Below, piece by piece: positions 1 through 5,117 of a stretch of DNA of 5,117 nt. A model generated the notes under the pieces. The model saw only the letters and a program-made list of their open reading frames with translations, was not told the origin of the DNA and ran no database searches. The stretch's first letter is position 1. Each line of letters begins with the position of its first letter. This DNA is from Flavobacteriaceae bacterium (GTDB lineage: Bacteria; Bacteroidota; Bacteroidia; Flavobacteriales; Flavobacteriaceae). The stretch covers positions 1-5,117 of the forward strand of contig JAUVCP010000212.1 of assembly GCA_030590765.1 (NCBI GenBank). Reading direction: 5' to 3'. A program made the translations under genes and the position numbers.

Positions 1-101
1 TTTATTTTCTTTAGTTTGTCTTTTGCAGCAGCATCAACCTTTAAAGTTTTAATTTTACTTAATTCTACTTTTTCAACTACTTGATATGGATTGGTTTTCA
101 T
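1..101 (-). CDS. Partial CDS (N-terminal 33 codons), possible PPK2-family polyphosphate kinase
   Basis: An open frame starts at ATG 101-99 and runs off the left edge without a stop. The visible protein begins MKTNPYQVVEKVELSKIKTL and continues with a Lys/Ala/Asp-rich stretch ending near KDKLKKI. A short N-terminal arm of the type 'Y-x-V...(V/E)LSKIKT' followed by a charged helix resembles the leader before the kinase core in PPK2-family polyphosphate kinases, which move phosphate between polyphosphate and nucleotides. The Walker motifs that would prove this lie outside the window, so the family name is only a guess from pattern memory. The start lies 12 bases after the stop of the response-regulator gene on the same strand, so it is probably the next gene of the same operon. 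No Shine-Dalgarno sequence is obvious; the spacer is very A-rich on the coding strand. Confidence 0.5.
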   Translation of the reverse strand, partial: MKTNPYQVVEKVELSKIKTLKVDAAAKDKLKKI

Positions 102-113
102 AATGTATTTTTT

Positions 114-1277
114 TTATTTACTAGCAAAAAGATCTACATCATTTACCGTTATTTTATCTTCTCCCAAAATAATTAATCTTTCAACAACATTTCGTAATTC
201 GCGAATATTACCTGTCCAGTCATACTCCTTTAAACGTTCAATAGCACCCGGAAGAAATATTTTTTGTGCATTTCCGTGTTGTGAAGCAATATCCTTTGAA
301 AAATAATCGATCAAAAGAGGAACGTCATCTTTTCTTTCATTCAACGATGGAACTTTTATCAAAATAACTGCCAAACGGTGGTAAAGATCCTCTCTGAATT
401 TACCCTCTTTTATTTCTTTTTGAAGATCTTTATTGGTTGCTGTTATAACCCTTACATCTACTTTAATATCTTTATCACTACCTACCCTGCTGATCTTATT
501 TTCCTGTAATGCCCTTAAAACTTTCGCTTGTGCGGATAAACTCATATCTCCTATATCATCTAAAAAGATAGTTCCGCCATTGGCTGTTTCAAATTTACCA
601 GCTCTGTCTTTATTTGCTCCTGTAAATGATCCTTTTACATGTCCAAACAATTCACTTTCAATTAATTCATTAGGAATTGCAGCACAATTCACCTCTATTA
701 TCGGTCCTTTTGATCGGTTACTTTTTTGATGTATCCAATGCGCCACCAATTCCTTACCTGTACCATTTTCACCAGTTATCAAAACTCTGGCTTCTGTAGG
801 AGCAACTTTTTCGATCATATCTTTGATCTTTAAAATTGCTTTACTTTCACCTATCATTTGAAAGTTTTTATTTATCTTTTTCTTGAGTCTTTTATTTTCT
901 ACAGTTAATTGCTTTTTATCCAATGCATTGCGAATGGCATTAAGCAATCTATTCAAATCGGGTGGTTTTGATATATAATCAAATGCACCAAGCCTCATGG
1001 TCTCTACAGCTGTTTCAAGTTCGCCGTGACCAGATATCATGATAAAAGGTATTTCTGGCTTTATTTTCTGAACTTTTTCAAGAACTTCTACTCCATCCAA
1101 TTTTGGCATTTTAATATCGCATAACACCAGATCATAATCTGCTTTTTCGATCATCAAATAACCCATCAGTCCATCTTCTGCCTCTTCAACAATATAATCT
1201 TTATTCTCATTTTGAATAATCTTTGTTAAGACTCTGCGAATCGCAGCCTCATCTTCTATGATTAGAATTTTATTCAT
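114..1277 (-). CDS. Sigma-54-activator response regulator (NtrC type) lacking the C-terminal HTH domain
   Basis: This 387-residue cytoplasmic two-component regulator has a receiver domain at about residues 1-120 with acidic pocket E8/D9, phospho-acceptor D54 (in CDIKMP), S82 and K104. A short linker (about 121-140) leads to an AAA+ sigma-54-interaction domain (about 141-372) with Walker A GENGTGKE (169-176), the sigma-54-contacting loop GSFTGA (216-221, usually GAFTGA), Walker B IFLDDI (237-242, usually ...DE), candidate arginine fingers in REDLYHRL (295-302) and sensor II near DWTGNIRELRN (353-363). Typical NtrC proteins continue for 60-100 residues into a Fis-type helix-turn-helix; this one stops at FASK, 24 residues after the sensor II segment, with no HTH. 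From memory, similarly short regulators ending in FASK occur across Bacteroidota, so this is probably a stable form rather than a truncation. By family, phosphorylation should drive ATP-dependent opening of sigma-54 promoters, here presumably without site-specific DNA binding. It lies 39 bases after the ABC permease gene; no kinase gene is visible. Confidence 0.95.
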   Translation of the reverse strand: MNKILIIEDEAAIRRVLTKIIQNENKDYIVEEAEDGLMGYLMIEKADYDLVLCDIKMPKLDGVEVLEKVQKIKPEIPFIMISGHGELETAVETMRLGAFDYISKPPDLNRLLNAIRNALDKKQLTVENKRLKKKINKNFQMIGESKAILKIKDMIEKVAPTEARVLITGENGTGKELVAHWIHQKSNRSKGPIIEVNCAAIPNELIESELFGHVKGSFTGANKDRAGKFETANGGTIFLDDIGDMSLSAQAKVLRALQENKISRVGSDKDIKVDVRVITATNKDLQKEIKEGKFREDLYHRLAVILIKVPSLNERKDDVPLLIDYFSKDIASQHGNAQKIFLPGAIERLKEYDWTGNIRELRNVVERLIILGEDKITVNDVDLFASK

Positions 1278-1316
1278 TCCTTTTCTTATTAAAATTTAAA
1301 TATTCAATTTTGAACA

Positions 1317-2615
1317 TTAGTATTTCAACCATTTATATAACTCTTTATAATTTATTTTTTTACCATACATTAAAATACCAATCCTGTATATTTTTGCAGC
1401 GAACCAGACAACTAATAAAAAAGTGATCAGCAATAAGAACAATGATAAAGTAATCTGCCACCATGGAACACCAAAAGGAATTCGCATAAGCATAACAATA
1501 GGTGAAGTAAAAGGTATCATTGAAAAAACTGTTGCTATAGTACCATGTGGATCATTAATTACTGTGGCAAACCCAACATACACTCCAATCATCAATGGAA
1601 GCATTACGGGTAACATAAATTGTTGTGTATCTGTTTCATTATCAACTGCAGCTCCAATGGCTGCATATATGGAACTATATAATAAATATCCCAGTAAAAA
1701 ATAAAGAATAAAATAAATGAACATACTTATCAATGGCAAATTAAACAACTCTGTCATTATGAATTGTGTATCATTTTGAGCCAGTTGTTCCATTTGCTGA
1801 GTCGACATGGCTGATGGACCCATATTTACTCCAAAAACCATTGAACTGATCACAGAAATAATGAGCATAACAATTGCCCAGATTAAAAATTGTGTCAAAC
1901 CGGCAGCTGCTGTACCAATAATTTTACCCAACATTAACTGAAAAGGTTTTACAGATGATATGATTACCTCTATAATTCTACTGGTTTTTTCTTCAATAAC
2001 ACTTCGCATTACCATTGCACCATAAATTAGAATAAACATCATAATCAAATAACCGGCTGCCATACCAATTCCTATTTTTATTCCATTAATCATTTTTGAA
2101 GATCTTTCACCACTAAAATTTGACATTTTAATATCTACATTGATCTTTGCTTTTTCCAGTTTATCCAGATCAATATGTAATTGTATCATCTTTTCTTTGT
2201 GTAGTTTTCTTTCTAATATTGACTCCAAACCACTAATAGCCACCATGCTAGGTGTCTCTAAAGAAAAGAACTCAATACTATTTGCAACCTCATTGATACT
2301 GTCTTTTTTAGGAATATATAACAATCCTTCATGCGAAGTTTCTTCAACAATTATTTTTGCTTTTTCAAGACCAACTTCTGTCAAATTTTCAAATTGCAGG
2401 GTCTTACCATCAGTAAAATCATCTGCAGAAAACAATCCGGATTCATCAACATAAGCTACAGTTGTTGTTTTTTCCATACTGCTTTTAGTCAGTAAAAAAA
2501 CAAGTGCAATCATCCCTATCATCAATAACGGACTTAGAAAGGTCATGATGATAAAAGTTTTGTTCCTCACTTTTGCCAAATATTCTCTTTTAATGATCAG
2601 TTTTAGTTTATTCAT
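1317..2615 (-). CDS. ABC-2 type exporter permease, NatB/YhaP-like
   Basis: This 432-residue inner-membrane protein is the transmembrane half of an ABC exporter. A short basic cytoplasmic N-terminus (KLKLIIKREYLAKVRNK) precedes TM1 (about 21-43). A large domain of about 130 residues (45-175), expected outside the cytoplasmic membrane, follows. A C-terminal bundle has hydrophobic segments at about 178-205, 230-262, 292-322, 333-354 and 386-410, with a weaker one at 362-378. The stretch EEKTSRIIEVIISSVKPF (208-225) after TM2 is the hallmark cytoplasmic coupling region of NatB-like ABC-2 permeases. The length is usual for the family. The start at 2615 is 23 bases after the ATPase stop, and the two genes certainly work together. 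Known relatives export sodium or are of unknown substrate; nothing in the sequence fixes the substrate, so 'sodium exporter' should not be assumed. No upstream AGGAGG-like site is present. Confidence 0.93.
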   Translation of the reverse strand: MNKLKLIIKREYLAKVRNKTFIIMTFLSPLLMIGMIALVFLLTKSSMEKTTTVAYVDESGLFSADDFTDGKTLQFENLTEVGLEKAKIIVEETSHEGLLYIPKKDSINEVANSIEFFSLETPSMVAISGLESILERKLHKEKMIQLHIDLDKLEKAKINVDIKMSNFSGERSSKMINGIKIGIGMAAGYLIMMFILIYGAMVMRSVIEEKTSRIIEVIISSVKPFQLMLGKIIGTAAAGLTQFLIWAIVMLIISVISSMVFGVNMGPSAMSTQQMEQLAQNDTQFIMTELFNLPLISMFIYFILYFLLGYLLYSSIYAAIGAAVDNETDTQQFMLPVMLPLMIGVYVGFATVINDPHGTIATVFSMIPFTSPIVMLMRIPFGVPWWQITLSLFLLLITFLLVVWFAAKIYRIGILMYGKKINYKELYKWLKY

Positions 2616-2638
2616 ATCTATTTTTACTTCTGCCGTGG

Positions 2639-3568
2639 TTAAGAGTTCTTATTAACTGCCTGAATAAAGATGTCACTAGCAGTTGGAATTACTTCAACAT
2701 AATGATTTATCGTTGCTCTACTGTTTAAATACTTGATCAAATCAGTTGATTTTTCATCATTTGCCAATTTGATATTTAATTTCAAGTCATCTTCAAGGGA
2801 TTTAAATGTTGCCGGACTTATTTCAAATCTAGCTTTTAGATCATTCAAAAGAATCTCTTTTTGATCAACTAATAATCCAACTTCATAGGTATTTGTTTTA
2901 AATTCTTTTTTAATATCAACCAATTTTCCATCAAGAACTTTATTGGATTTATCAATCAATGCTATATAATCACATAACTCTTCAACAGATTCCATTCTAT
3001 GCGTAGAAAATATAATAGAAGAACCTTCTTTTTGAAGATTCAAAATTTCATCTTTAATCAGATTTGCATTTATGGGGTCAAATCCACTAAAAGGTTCATC
3101 AAATATCAATAATTTAGGCTGGTGTAGAACAGTAATAATAAACTGTACTTTTTGAGCCATTCCTTTTGAAAGTTCTTCTACTTTTTTATTCCACCAATCA
3201 CCTATTTCAAATTTATCAAACCAATACTTTAACCTTATTTTTGCATCTCTACCCGACATCCCTTTTAATTGAGCAAGATATAATGCCTGTTCACCAACTT
3301 TCATTCGTTTATATAAACCTCTTTCTTCGGGTAGATATCCTATATAATGAACATCTTCAGGTTTTAGTTTAATTCCATCAAAATAAATTGTTCCATGATC
3401 AGGCATCGTGATTTGATTGATGATCCTTAAAAATGTAGTTTTTCCTGCTCCGTTTGGGCCAAGAAGTCCAAAAATACTCTGCTTTGGTACTTTTATTGAA
3501 ACATTGTTTAAAGCTTTAAAATCACCAAAGCTTTTATCAATGTTTTCTGTCACAATAATGTGCTCCAT
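2639..3568 (-). CDS. ABC transporter ATP-binding protein, NatA/YhaQ-like
   Basis: This 309-residue cytoplasmic ATPase powers the permease encoded just downstream. All nucleotide-binding motifs are present: Walker A GPNGAGKTT (37-45), signature LSKGMAQK (133-140), Walker B LLIFDEP with catalytic Glu (153-159), D-loop SGFDP (161-165) and H-loop His190 in STHRM. The Q-loop region reads IGYLPEERGLY (76-86), where the usual Gln is replaced by Pro-Glu-Glu; this is normal in the YhaQ/NatA branch and helps the assignment. Residues about 215-305 form the C-terminal accessory domain of these proteins (DUF4162-like). The start at 3568 was chosen because the ABC fold begins within a few residues and the TATATTTG promoter element lies 20 bases upstream. 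It is the first gene of the predicted four-gene operon. The substrate is unknown. Confidence 0.95.
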   Translation of the reverse strand: MEHIIVTENIDKSFGDFKALNNVSIKVPKQSIFGLLGPNGAGKTTFLRIINQITMPDHGTIYFDGIKLKPEDVHYIGYLPEERGLYKRMKVGEQALYLAQLKGMSGRDAKIRLKYWFDKFEIGDWWNKKVEELSKGMAQKVQFIITVLHQPKLLIFDEPFSGFDPINANLIKDEILNLQKEGSSIIFSTHRMESVEELCDYIALIDKSNKVLDGKLVDIKKEFKTNTYEVGLLVDQKEILLNDLKARFEISPATFKSLEDDLKLNIKLANDEKSTDLIKYLNSRATINHYVEVIPTASDIFIQAVNKNS

Positions 3569-3588
3569 TAATTAAATTTTAATTTTTT

Positions 3589-3596
3589 CAAATATA
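3589..3596 (-). promoter_or_regulatory. Predicted Bacteroidota -7 promoter element for the ABC exporter operon
   Basis: Read on the minus strand this is TATATTTG, an exact match to the Bacteroidota -7 consensus TAnnTTTG. It is followed by AAAAAATT and the ATPase ATG 20 bases downstream, giving an expected 5' leader of roughly 13-17 bases. No convincing -33 TTTG/TTG element is seen at the usual spacing. The match also shares a 13-base string (TATATTTGAAAAA) with the MarR promoter at 4520. The position immediately before the first gene of the cluster, and after an upstream terminator, supports it. Confidence 0.6.
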
Positions 3597-3644
3597 AGAA
3601 ATCGAATAGTAAGTTTTATTCATTCTGTCAATTAGATAATAACC

Positions 3645-3654
3645 ACTTTAAAGT
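3645..3654. repeat. 10-base perfect palindrome upstream of the exporter promoter
   Basis: ACTTTAAAGT is its own reverse complement. It lies about 50 bases upstream of the predicted -7 element of the exporter operon, a place where an activator or repressor could bind. In AT-rich DNA such a short palindrome can easily arise by chance, so it is recorded only as a weak operator candidate. Nothing else recognisable is present between the terminator and the promoter. Confidence 0.2.
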
Positions 3655-3664
3655 CGCCTCATTT

Positions 3665-3700
3665 AAAAAAGTAAAAAGGTTTTGTTTATTAAACAAAACC
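3665..3700 (-). terminator. Rho-independent terminator of the 231-residue protein gene
   Basis: On the minus strand, GGTTTTGTTT (3700-3691) and AAACAAAACC (3687-3678) form a perfect 10-bp stem with a 3-base loop. The stem is followed directly by TTTTTAC and then TTTTTT (3677-3665). It begins 26 bases after the stop codon of the gene at 4422-3727. The plus-strand side of the hairpin is followed by CCAAAATACT, not a T-tract, so termination is predicted on the minus strand only. It separates this gene from the exporter operon, whose promoter lies about 70 bases further on. Confidence 0.85.
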
Positions 3701-3726
3701 CCAAAATACTTTAAAACTTGTATATT

Positions 3727-4422
3727 CTATAATAGCCTGTCAAAATATTTATCTTTTACTTCTTTTACCATTTCCAAAGTAATATTTGGTTTAATAATCC
3801 TTATCATTTCAGTAATACCATCTTTTTCATAGAATATCCCTTTAGCAACATCATAGCCTGAAACGGATACATTATTCTTGATATCAAAAGTTACTTCTCT
3901 AAATTCATCCCAGTGGATATGTTTTGGAATCTCAATATAATATCTATCCTCATTATTAGGAGAATGGTAAATTCCATCTTCTACTTTCTCCAATTCAAAA
4001 AACTTATTGACACGAATAAGAGAATCTGTATCATTTTTAATATTAACATTTCTGGCAAATGCAAATTTTTGTTTTTCAAAAAGTCTCTGAATATTTTCAA
4101 TGTCTGAAAATTGATCAATTCCTTTTACCCTGATCCCACTATATTTTTTATTTCCAATAGTAATCTCGCATTTAGCACCATCAATTTTTAGATTATTTTC
4201 AGAGTTTATTCTACTTGTAGCTCTAAGAATTTTTTCAAAAGAGACCGATTCTTTAGTGATCAATAAAACTGTATTTGGTTTATTAATCTGAGAGAATCTT
4301 GTATAATAAGTTGCAAGTGGACTAGGAACATGAATAACTAAAGTGTTAGAAATTTTATTTCTATCTACTGGGCTAATATTTTCCTGTCTTGTTAATTTTC
4401 CGAGAATTTCGCGTTGGCTCAT
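3727..4422 (-). CDS. Conserved-looking hypothetical protein, 231 residues
   Basis: I do not recognise this protein. It starts MSQREILGKLTRQENISPVD and ends at DRLL. There is no signal peptide, lipobox or membrane segment, so it is probably cytoplasmic. It is mixed alpha/beta in look, rich in Lys, Glu, Ile and Asn, with one cysteine (C85). Hydrophobic beta-like stretches occur at about 27-32 (TLVIHV) and 51-56 (TVLLIT). A stretch at 160-180 is rich in aromatic and charged residues (YYIEIP, HIHWDEF), and the C-terminal 25 residues look like an amphipathic helix (TLEMVKEVKDKYFDRLL). The frame is intact and its codon use resembles the neighbours. It is followed by a good terminator and transcribed alone, divergently from the MarR gene with 109 bases between the starts, so it could share regulation with it. 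No function is assigned. Confidence 0.85.
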   Translation of the reverse strand: MSQREILGKLTRQENISPVDRNKISNTLVIHVPSPLATYYTRFSQINKPNTVLLITKESVSFEKILRATSRINSENNLKIDGAKCEITIGNKKYSGIRVKGIDQFSDIENIQRLFEKQKFAFARNVNIKNDTDSLIRVNKFFELEKVEDGIYHSPNNEDRYYIEIPKHIHWDEFREVTFDIKNNVSVSGYDVAKGIFYEKDGITEMIRIIKPNITLEMVKEVKDKYFDRLL

Positions 4423-4470
4423 AGTTTGTTAAAATTAATTTGGTTTAAAATTACAAATAAGTATTGTTAA

Positions 4471-4487
4471 AAAAAATTTAATTTTTT
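4471..4487. repeat. A/T-only dyad in the divergent intergenic region
   Basis: AAAAAATT and AATTTTTT flank a single central T, a 17-base symmetrical A-tract/T-tract. It lies about 33 bases upstream of the MarR -7 element and about 49 bases from the start of the divergent gene. It may bend DNA or act like an UP element for one or both promoters. In such AT-rich sequence chance is a real alternative. Confidence 0.25.
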
Positions 4488-4495
4488 AAATTTAT

Positions 4496-4507
4496 TATGC
4501 ATGCATA
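4496..4507. promoter_or_regulatory. Candidate MarR operator: 12-base perfect palindrome
   Basis: TATGCATGCATA equals its own reverse complement, and is followed after one base by a further GCATA (4508-4512) that repeats one half. It lies about 12 bases upstream of the predicted -7 element, where the -33 contact of RNA polymerase would be. MarR-family dimers bind short palindromes that overlap their own promoters, so autorepression is the natural reading. Related TGCAT-containing sequences occur in the gap before the next gene. The assignment is inferred from symmetry and position only. Confidence 0.5.
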
Positions 4508-4519
4508 GCATATTTTTCC

Positions 4520-4527
4520 TATATTTG
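4520..4527 (+). promoter_or_regulatory. Predicted -7 promoter element giving a near-leaderless MarR mRNA
   Basis: TATATTTG matches the Bacteroidota TAnnTTTG consensus exactly, and only four bases (AAAA) separate it from the ATG at 4532. Transcription in this group starts a few bases after the TTTG, so the mRNA should begin at or within a few bases of the start codon. The upstream region lacks a clear TTG at the -33 distance, which could mean weak basal activity. Confidence 0.6.
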
Positions 4528-4531
4528 AAAA

Positions 4532-4969
4532 ATGATACGAGAGAAAACAATAGATCACGCACTCAGAACTACATGGAAAGCGGTTACAAAGTTATATAAC
4601 GGAGAAGCTGGTAAACATGAATCTACTATGGCTATGGCCATGGCTTTATTGTATATCGATCATGAAAATGGAACTCCATCCACTTCTTTAGGTCCATCCA
4701 TGGGAATGGAAGCTACCAGTTTGTCAAGAATATTAAAGAATTTGGAAGATAAGGGGATGATCTACAGAGAAAGAAACCCTAATGATGGCAGAAGTGTTTT
4801 TTTAAAACTCACAAAATCCGGAAAAAAAATGCGTGATATTTCAAGAGAGTCTGTTCTTGTATTTAATGACACGGTAAGAATGAATATCTCAGAAGAAAAA
4901 ATCAACAACTTTTTTGAAGTTACGGATGCCATTAAAAAATTAATTGATGAAAATTCATTTTTTAAATAA
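4532..4969 (+). CDS. MarR-family transcriptional repressor, probable regulator of beta-oxidation
   Basis: This 145-residue protein is a standard-length MarR winged-helix dimer. N-terminal dimerisation and ligand helices span about 1-45 (includes RTTWKAVTKLYN). The helix-turn-helix covers about 48-75, with recognition helix EATSLSRILKNLEDKG (60-75). The wing is at 78-95 with the conserved Asp85 and Arg87 in NDGRSV. The C-terminal helices (97-145) complete the dimer interface. The start at 4532 is used because the next in-frame Met (33) would remove the first helix; the promoter element four bases upstream implies leaderless translation. Ninety-five bases downstream a 3-hydroxyacyl-CoA dehydrogenase-type gene begins. 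From memory, in Flavobacteriia close homologues precede fadN-type dehydrogenase, thiolase and acyl-CoA dehydrogenase genes, so acyl-CoA or fatty-acid-responsive repression is inferred. The ligand cannot be read from the sequence. Confidence 0.93.
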   Translation: MIREKTIDHALRTTWKAVTKLYNGEAGKHESTMAMAMALLYIDHENGTPSTSLGPSMGMEATSLSRILKNLEDKGMIYRERNPNDGRSVFLKLTKSGKKMRDISRESVLVFNDTVRMNISEEKINNFFEVTDAIKKLIDENSFFK

Positions 4970-5064
4970 TATACATGAAACGAACATGCAAAAAATTTCC
5001 TTACACAGTGAAATGTTCTTTATGAGTTTGCATATGACCACTATAAAACAATAAAATTACACAA
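4970..5064. other. Intergenic gap with interrupted inverted repeats before the beta-oxidation gene
   Basis: These 95 bases hold no gene and no terminator. Two nested dispersed inverted repeats are visible: ATGCAAA (4986-4992) with TTTGCAT (5027-5033), and GAACAT (4982-4987) with ATGTTC (5013-5018). The right arm runs into CATATG (5031-5036), itself a palindrome. The arms resemble the TGCAT half of the palindrome before the MarR gene, so they may be weaker operator half-sites. They are too far apart for a strong hairpin. No exact TAnnTTTG promoter is present; the closest, TATGAGTTTG (5021-5030), has two extra bases. Read-through from the MarR promoter is therefore possible. Confidence 0.35.
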
Positions 5065-5117
5065 ATGAAAAAAAGACACATTAAGAAAGTTGCTGTTGTT
5101 GGATCTGGTATCATGGG
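5065..5117 (+). CDS. Partial CDS: N-terminus of 3-hydroxyacyl-CoA dehydrogenase (FadN/FadB-like)
   Basis: Only 17 full codons are visible, encoding MKKRHIKKVAVVGSGIM and then a partial Gly codon at the right edge. The pattern is a basic start, a beta strand (KKVAVVG) and the dinucleotide-binding glycine motif GxGxxG (GSGIMG), typical of the NAD+ site of 3-hydroxyacyl-CoA dehydrogenases. These oxidise 3-hydroxyacyl-CoA in fatty-acid beta-oxidation. In Bacteroidota the version with an N-terminal dehydrogenase and C-terminal enoyl-CoA hydratase (FadN type) commonly follows a MarR gene, which fits here. Other NAD-binding dehydrogenases could also begin this way, so the specific name rests partly on context. 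The start fits the ATG that places the glycine motif about 13 residues in. Confidence 0.75.
   Translation, partial: MKKRHIKKVAVVGSGIM

Noticed and set aside
76..85. NatA/NatB sodium export as the definite role of the ABC pair.
   Set aside because: The family includes exporters of different or unknown substrates and no substrate-determining residue can be read, so only the family-level call was kept. The coordinates given are nominal; the pair lies at 1317-3568.
433..729. Plus-strand open frame of 98 codons inside the response regulator.
   Set aside because: It is antisense to the conserved AAA+ coding region, is low in complexity and has no promoter. The same applies to the other plus-strand frames inside the minus-strand genes (for example 91-306, 1423-1704, 2140-2454, 3166-3372, 3913-4107).
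1278..1316. AAAAGGA immediately before the response-regulator ATG as a Shine-Dalgarno site.
   Set aside because: It abuts the start codon with no spacer, so it cannot pair productively. Bacteroidota genes usually do not rely on this element.
3597..3670. Sigma-54 promoter upstream of the exporter operon (TGGTTATTATCTAATTGA on the minus strand).
   Set aside because: The GG is not followed by GC at the required 10-base spacing, and the TATATTTG element explains the promoter better.
4454..4463. CAAATAAGTA, read on the minus strand as TACTTATTTG, as a promoter for the 231-residue protein gene.
   Set aside because: The spacing between TA and TTTG is four bases rather than two, and no -33 element is evident. 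The true promoter must be nearby but cannot be placed.
4797..4807. T7-A4 run in the MarR wing codons forming an in-frame U UUU UUA slippery heptamer (4798-4804).
   Set aside because: A -1 shift would only give a stop after about ten codons and remove the dimerisation helices. No downstream stem-loop is seen, and such runs are common in AT-rich genes.

Overview
The window is AT-rich and looks chromosomal. It most likely comes from a member of the Bacteroidota, probably a Flavobacteriia-like lineage. Three things suggest this: two gene starts are preceded by the Bacteroidota-type -7 element TAnnTTTG (both as TATATTTG), starts generally lack a well-placed Shine-Dalgarno sequence, and the protein types and gene neighbourhoods resemble those of that phylum. 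The taxonomic call is inference; no marker gene is present.

Left part (1-3596, all on the minus strand, read from high to low coordinates). A TATATTTG promoter precedes four closely spaced co-directional genes: an ABC-type ATPase (3568-2639), its ABC-2/NatB-like permease (2615-1317), a sigma-54-activator response regulator without a DNA-binding domain (1277-114), and the first 33 codons of a gene that leaves the window (101-1), tentatively a PPK2-type polyphosphate kinase. Gaps of 23, 39 and 12 bases fit a single operon. The ATPase and permease form a complete exporter core. The regulator keeps its phospho-acceptor Asp54 and the AAA+ ATPase motifs but ends right after the AAA+ domain, so it probably acts without binding a specific DNA site. 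No partner histidine kinase is visible.

Middle (3597-4531). A clear intrinsic terminator (3665-3700) closes a monocistronic, minus-strand gene for a 231-residue protein of unknown function (4422-3727) and insulates the exporter operon from it. A 109-base AT-rich divergent region separates this gene from the right-hand part.

Right part (4496-5117, plus strand). A MarR-family repressor (4532-4969) is followed by the start of an NAD-binding protein (from 5065), read as the N-terminus of a 3-hydroxyacyl-CoA dehydrogenase/enoyl-CoA hydratase fusion of fatty-acid beta-oxidation. The MarR promoter element ends only four bases before the ATG, so its mRNA is predicted to be leaderless or nearly so. 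A perfect 12-base palindrome lies in the -33 region, a good candidate for an autoregulatory operator. The likely logic is a fatty-acid or acyl-CoA responsive MarR repressor controlling itself and the beta-oxidation genes downstream.

No mobile element, CRISPR array, tRNA or rRNA was seen, and no gene-free stretch exceeds 160 bases. Most of the window is ordinary conserved Bacteroidota content. The points most worth a second look are the HTH-less regulator with changed AAA+ motifs, the leaderless MarR promoter with its palindrome, and the unassigned 231-residue protein.
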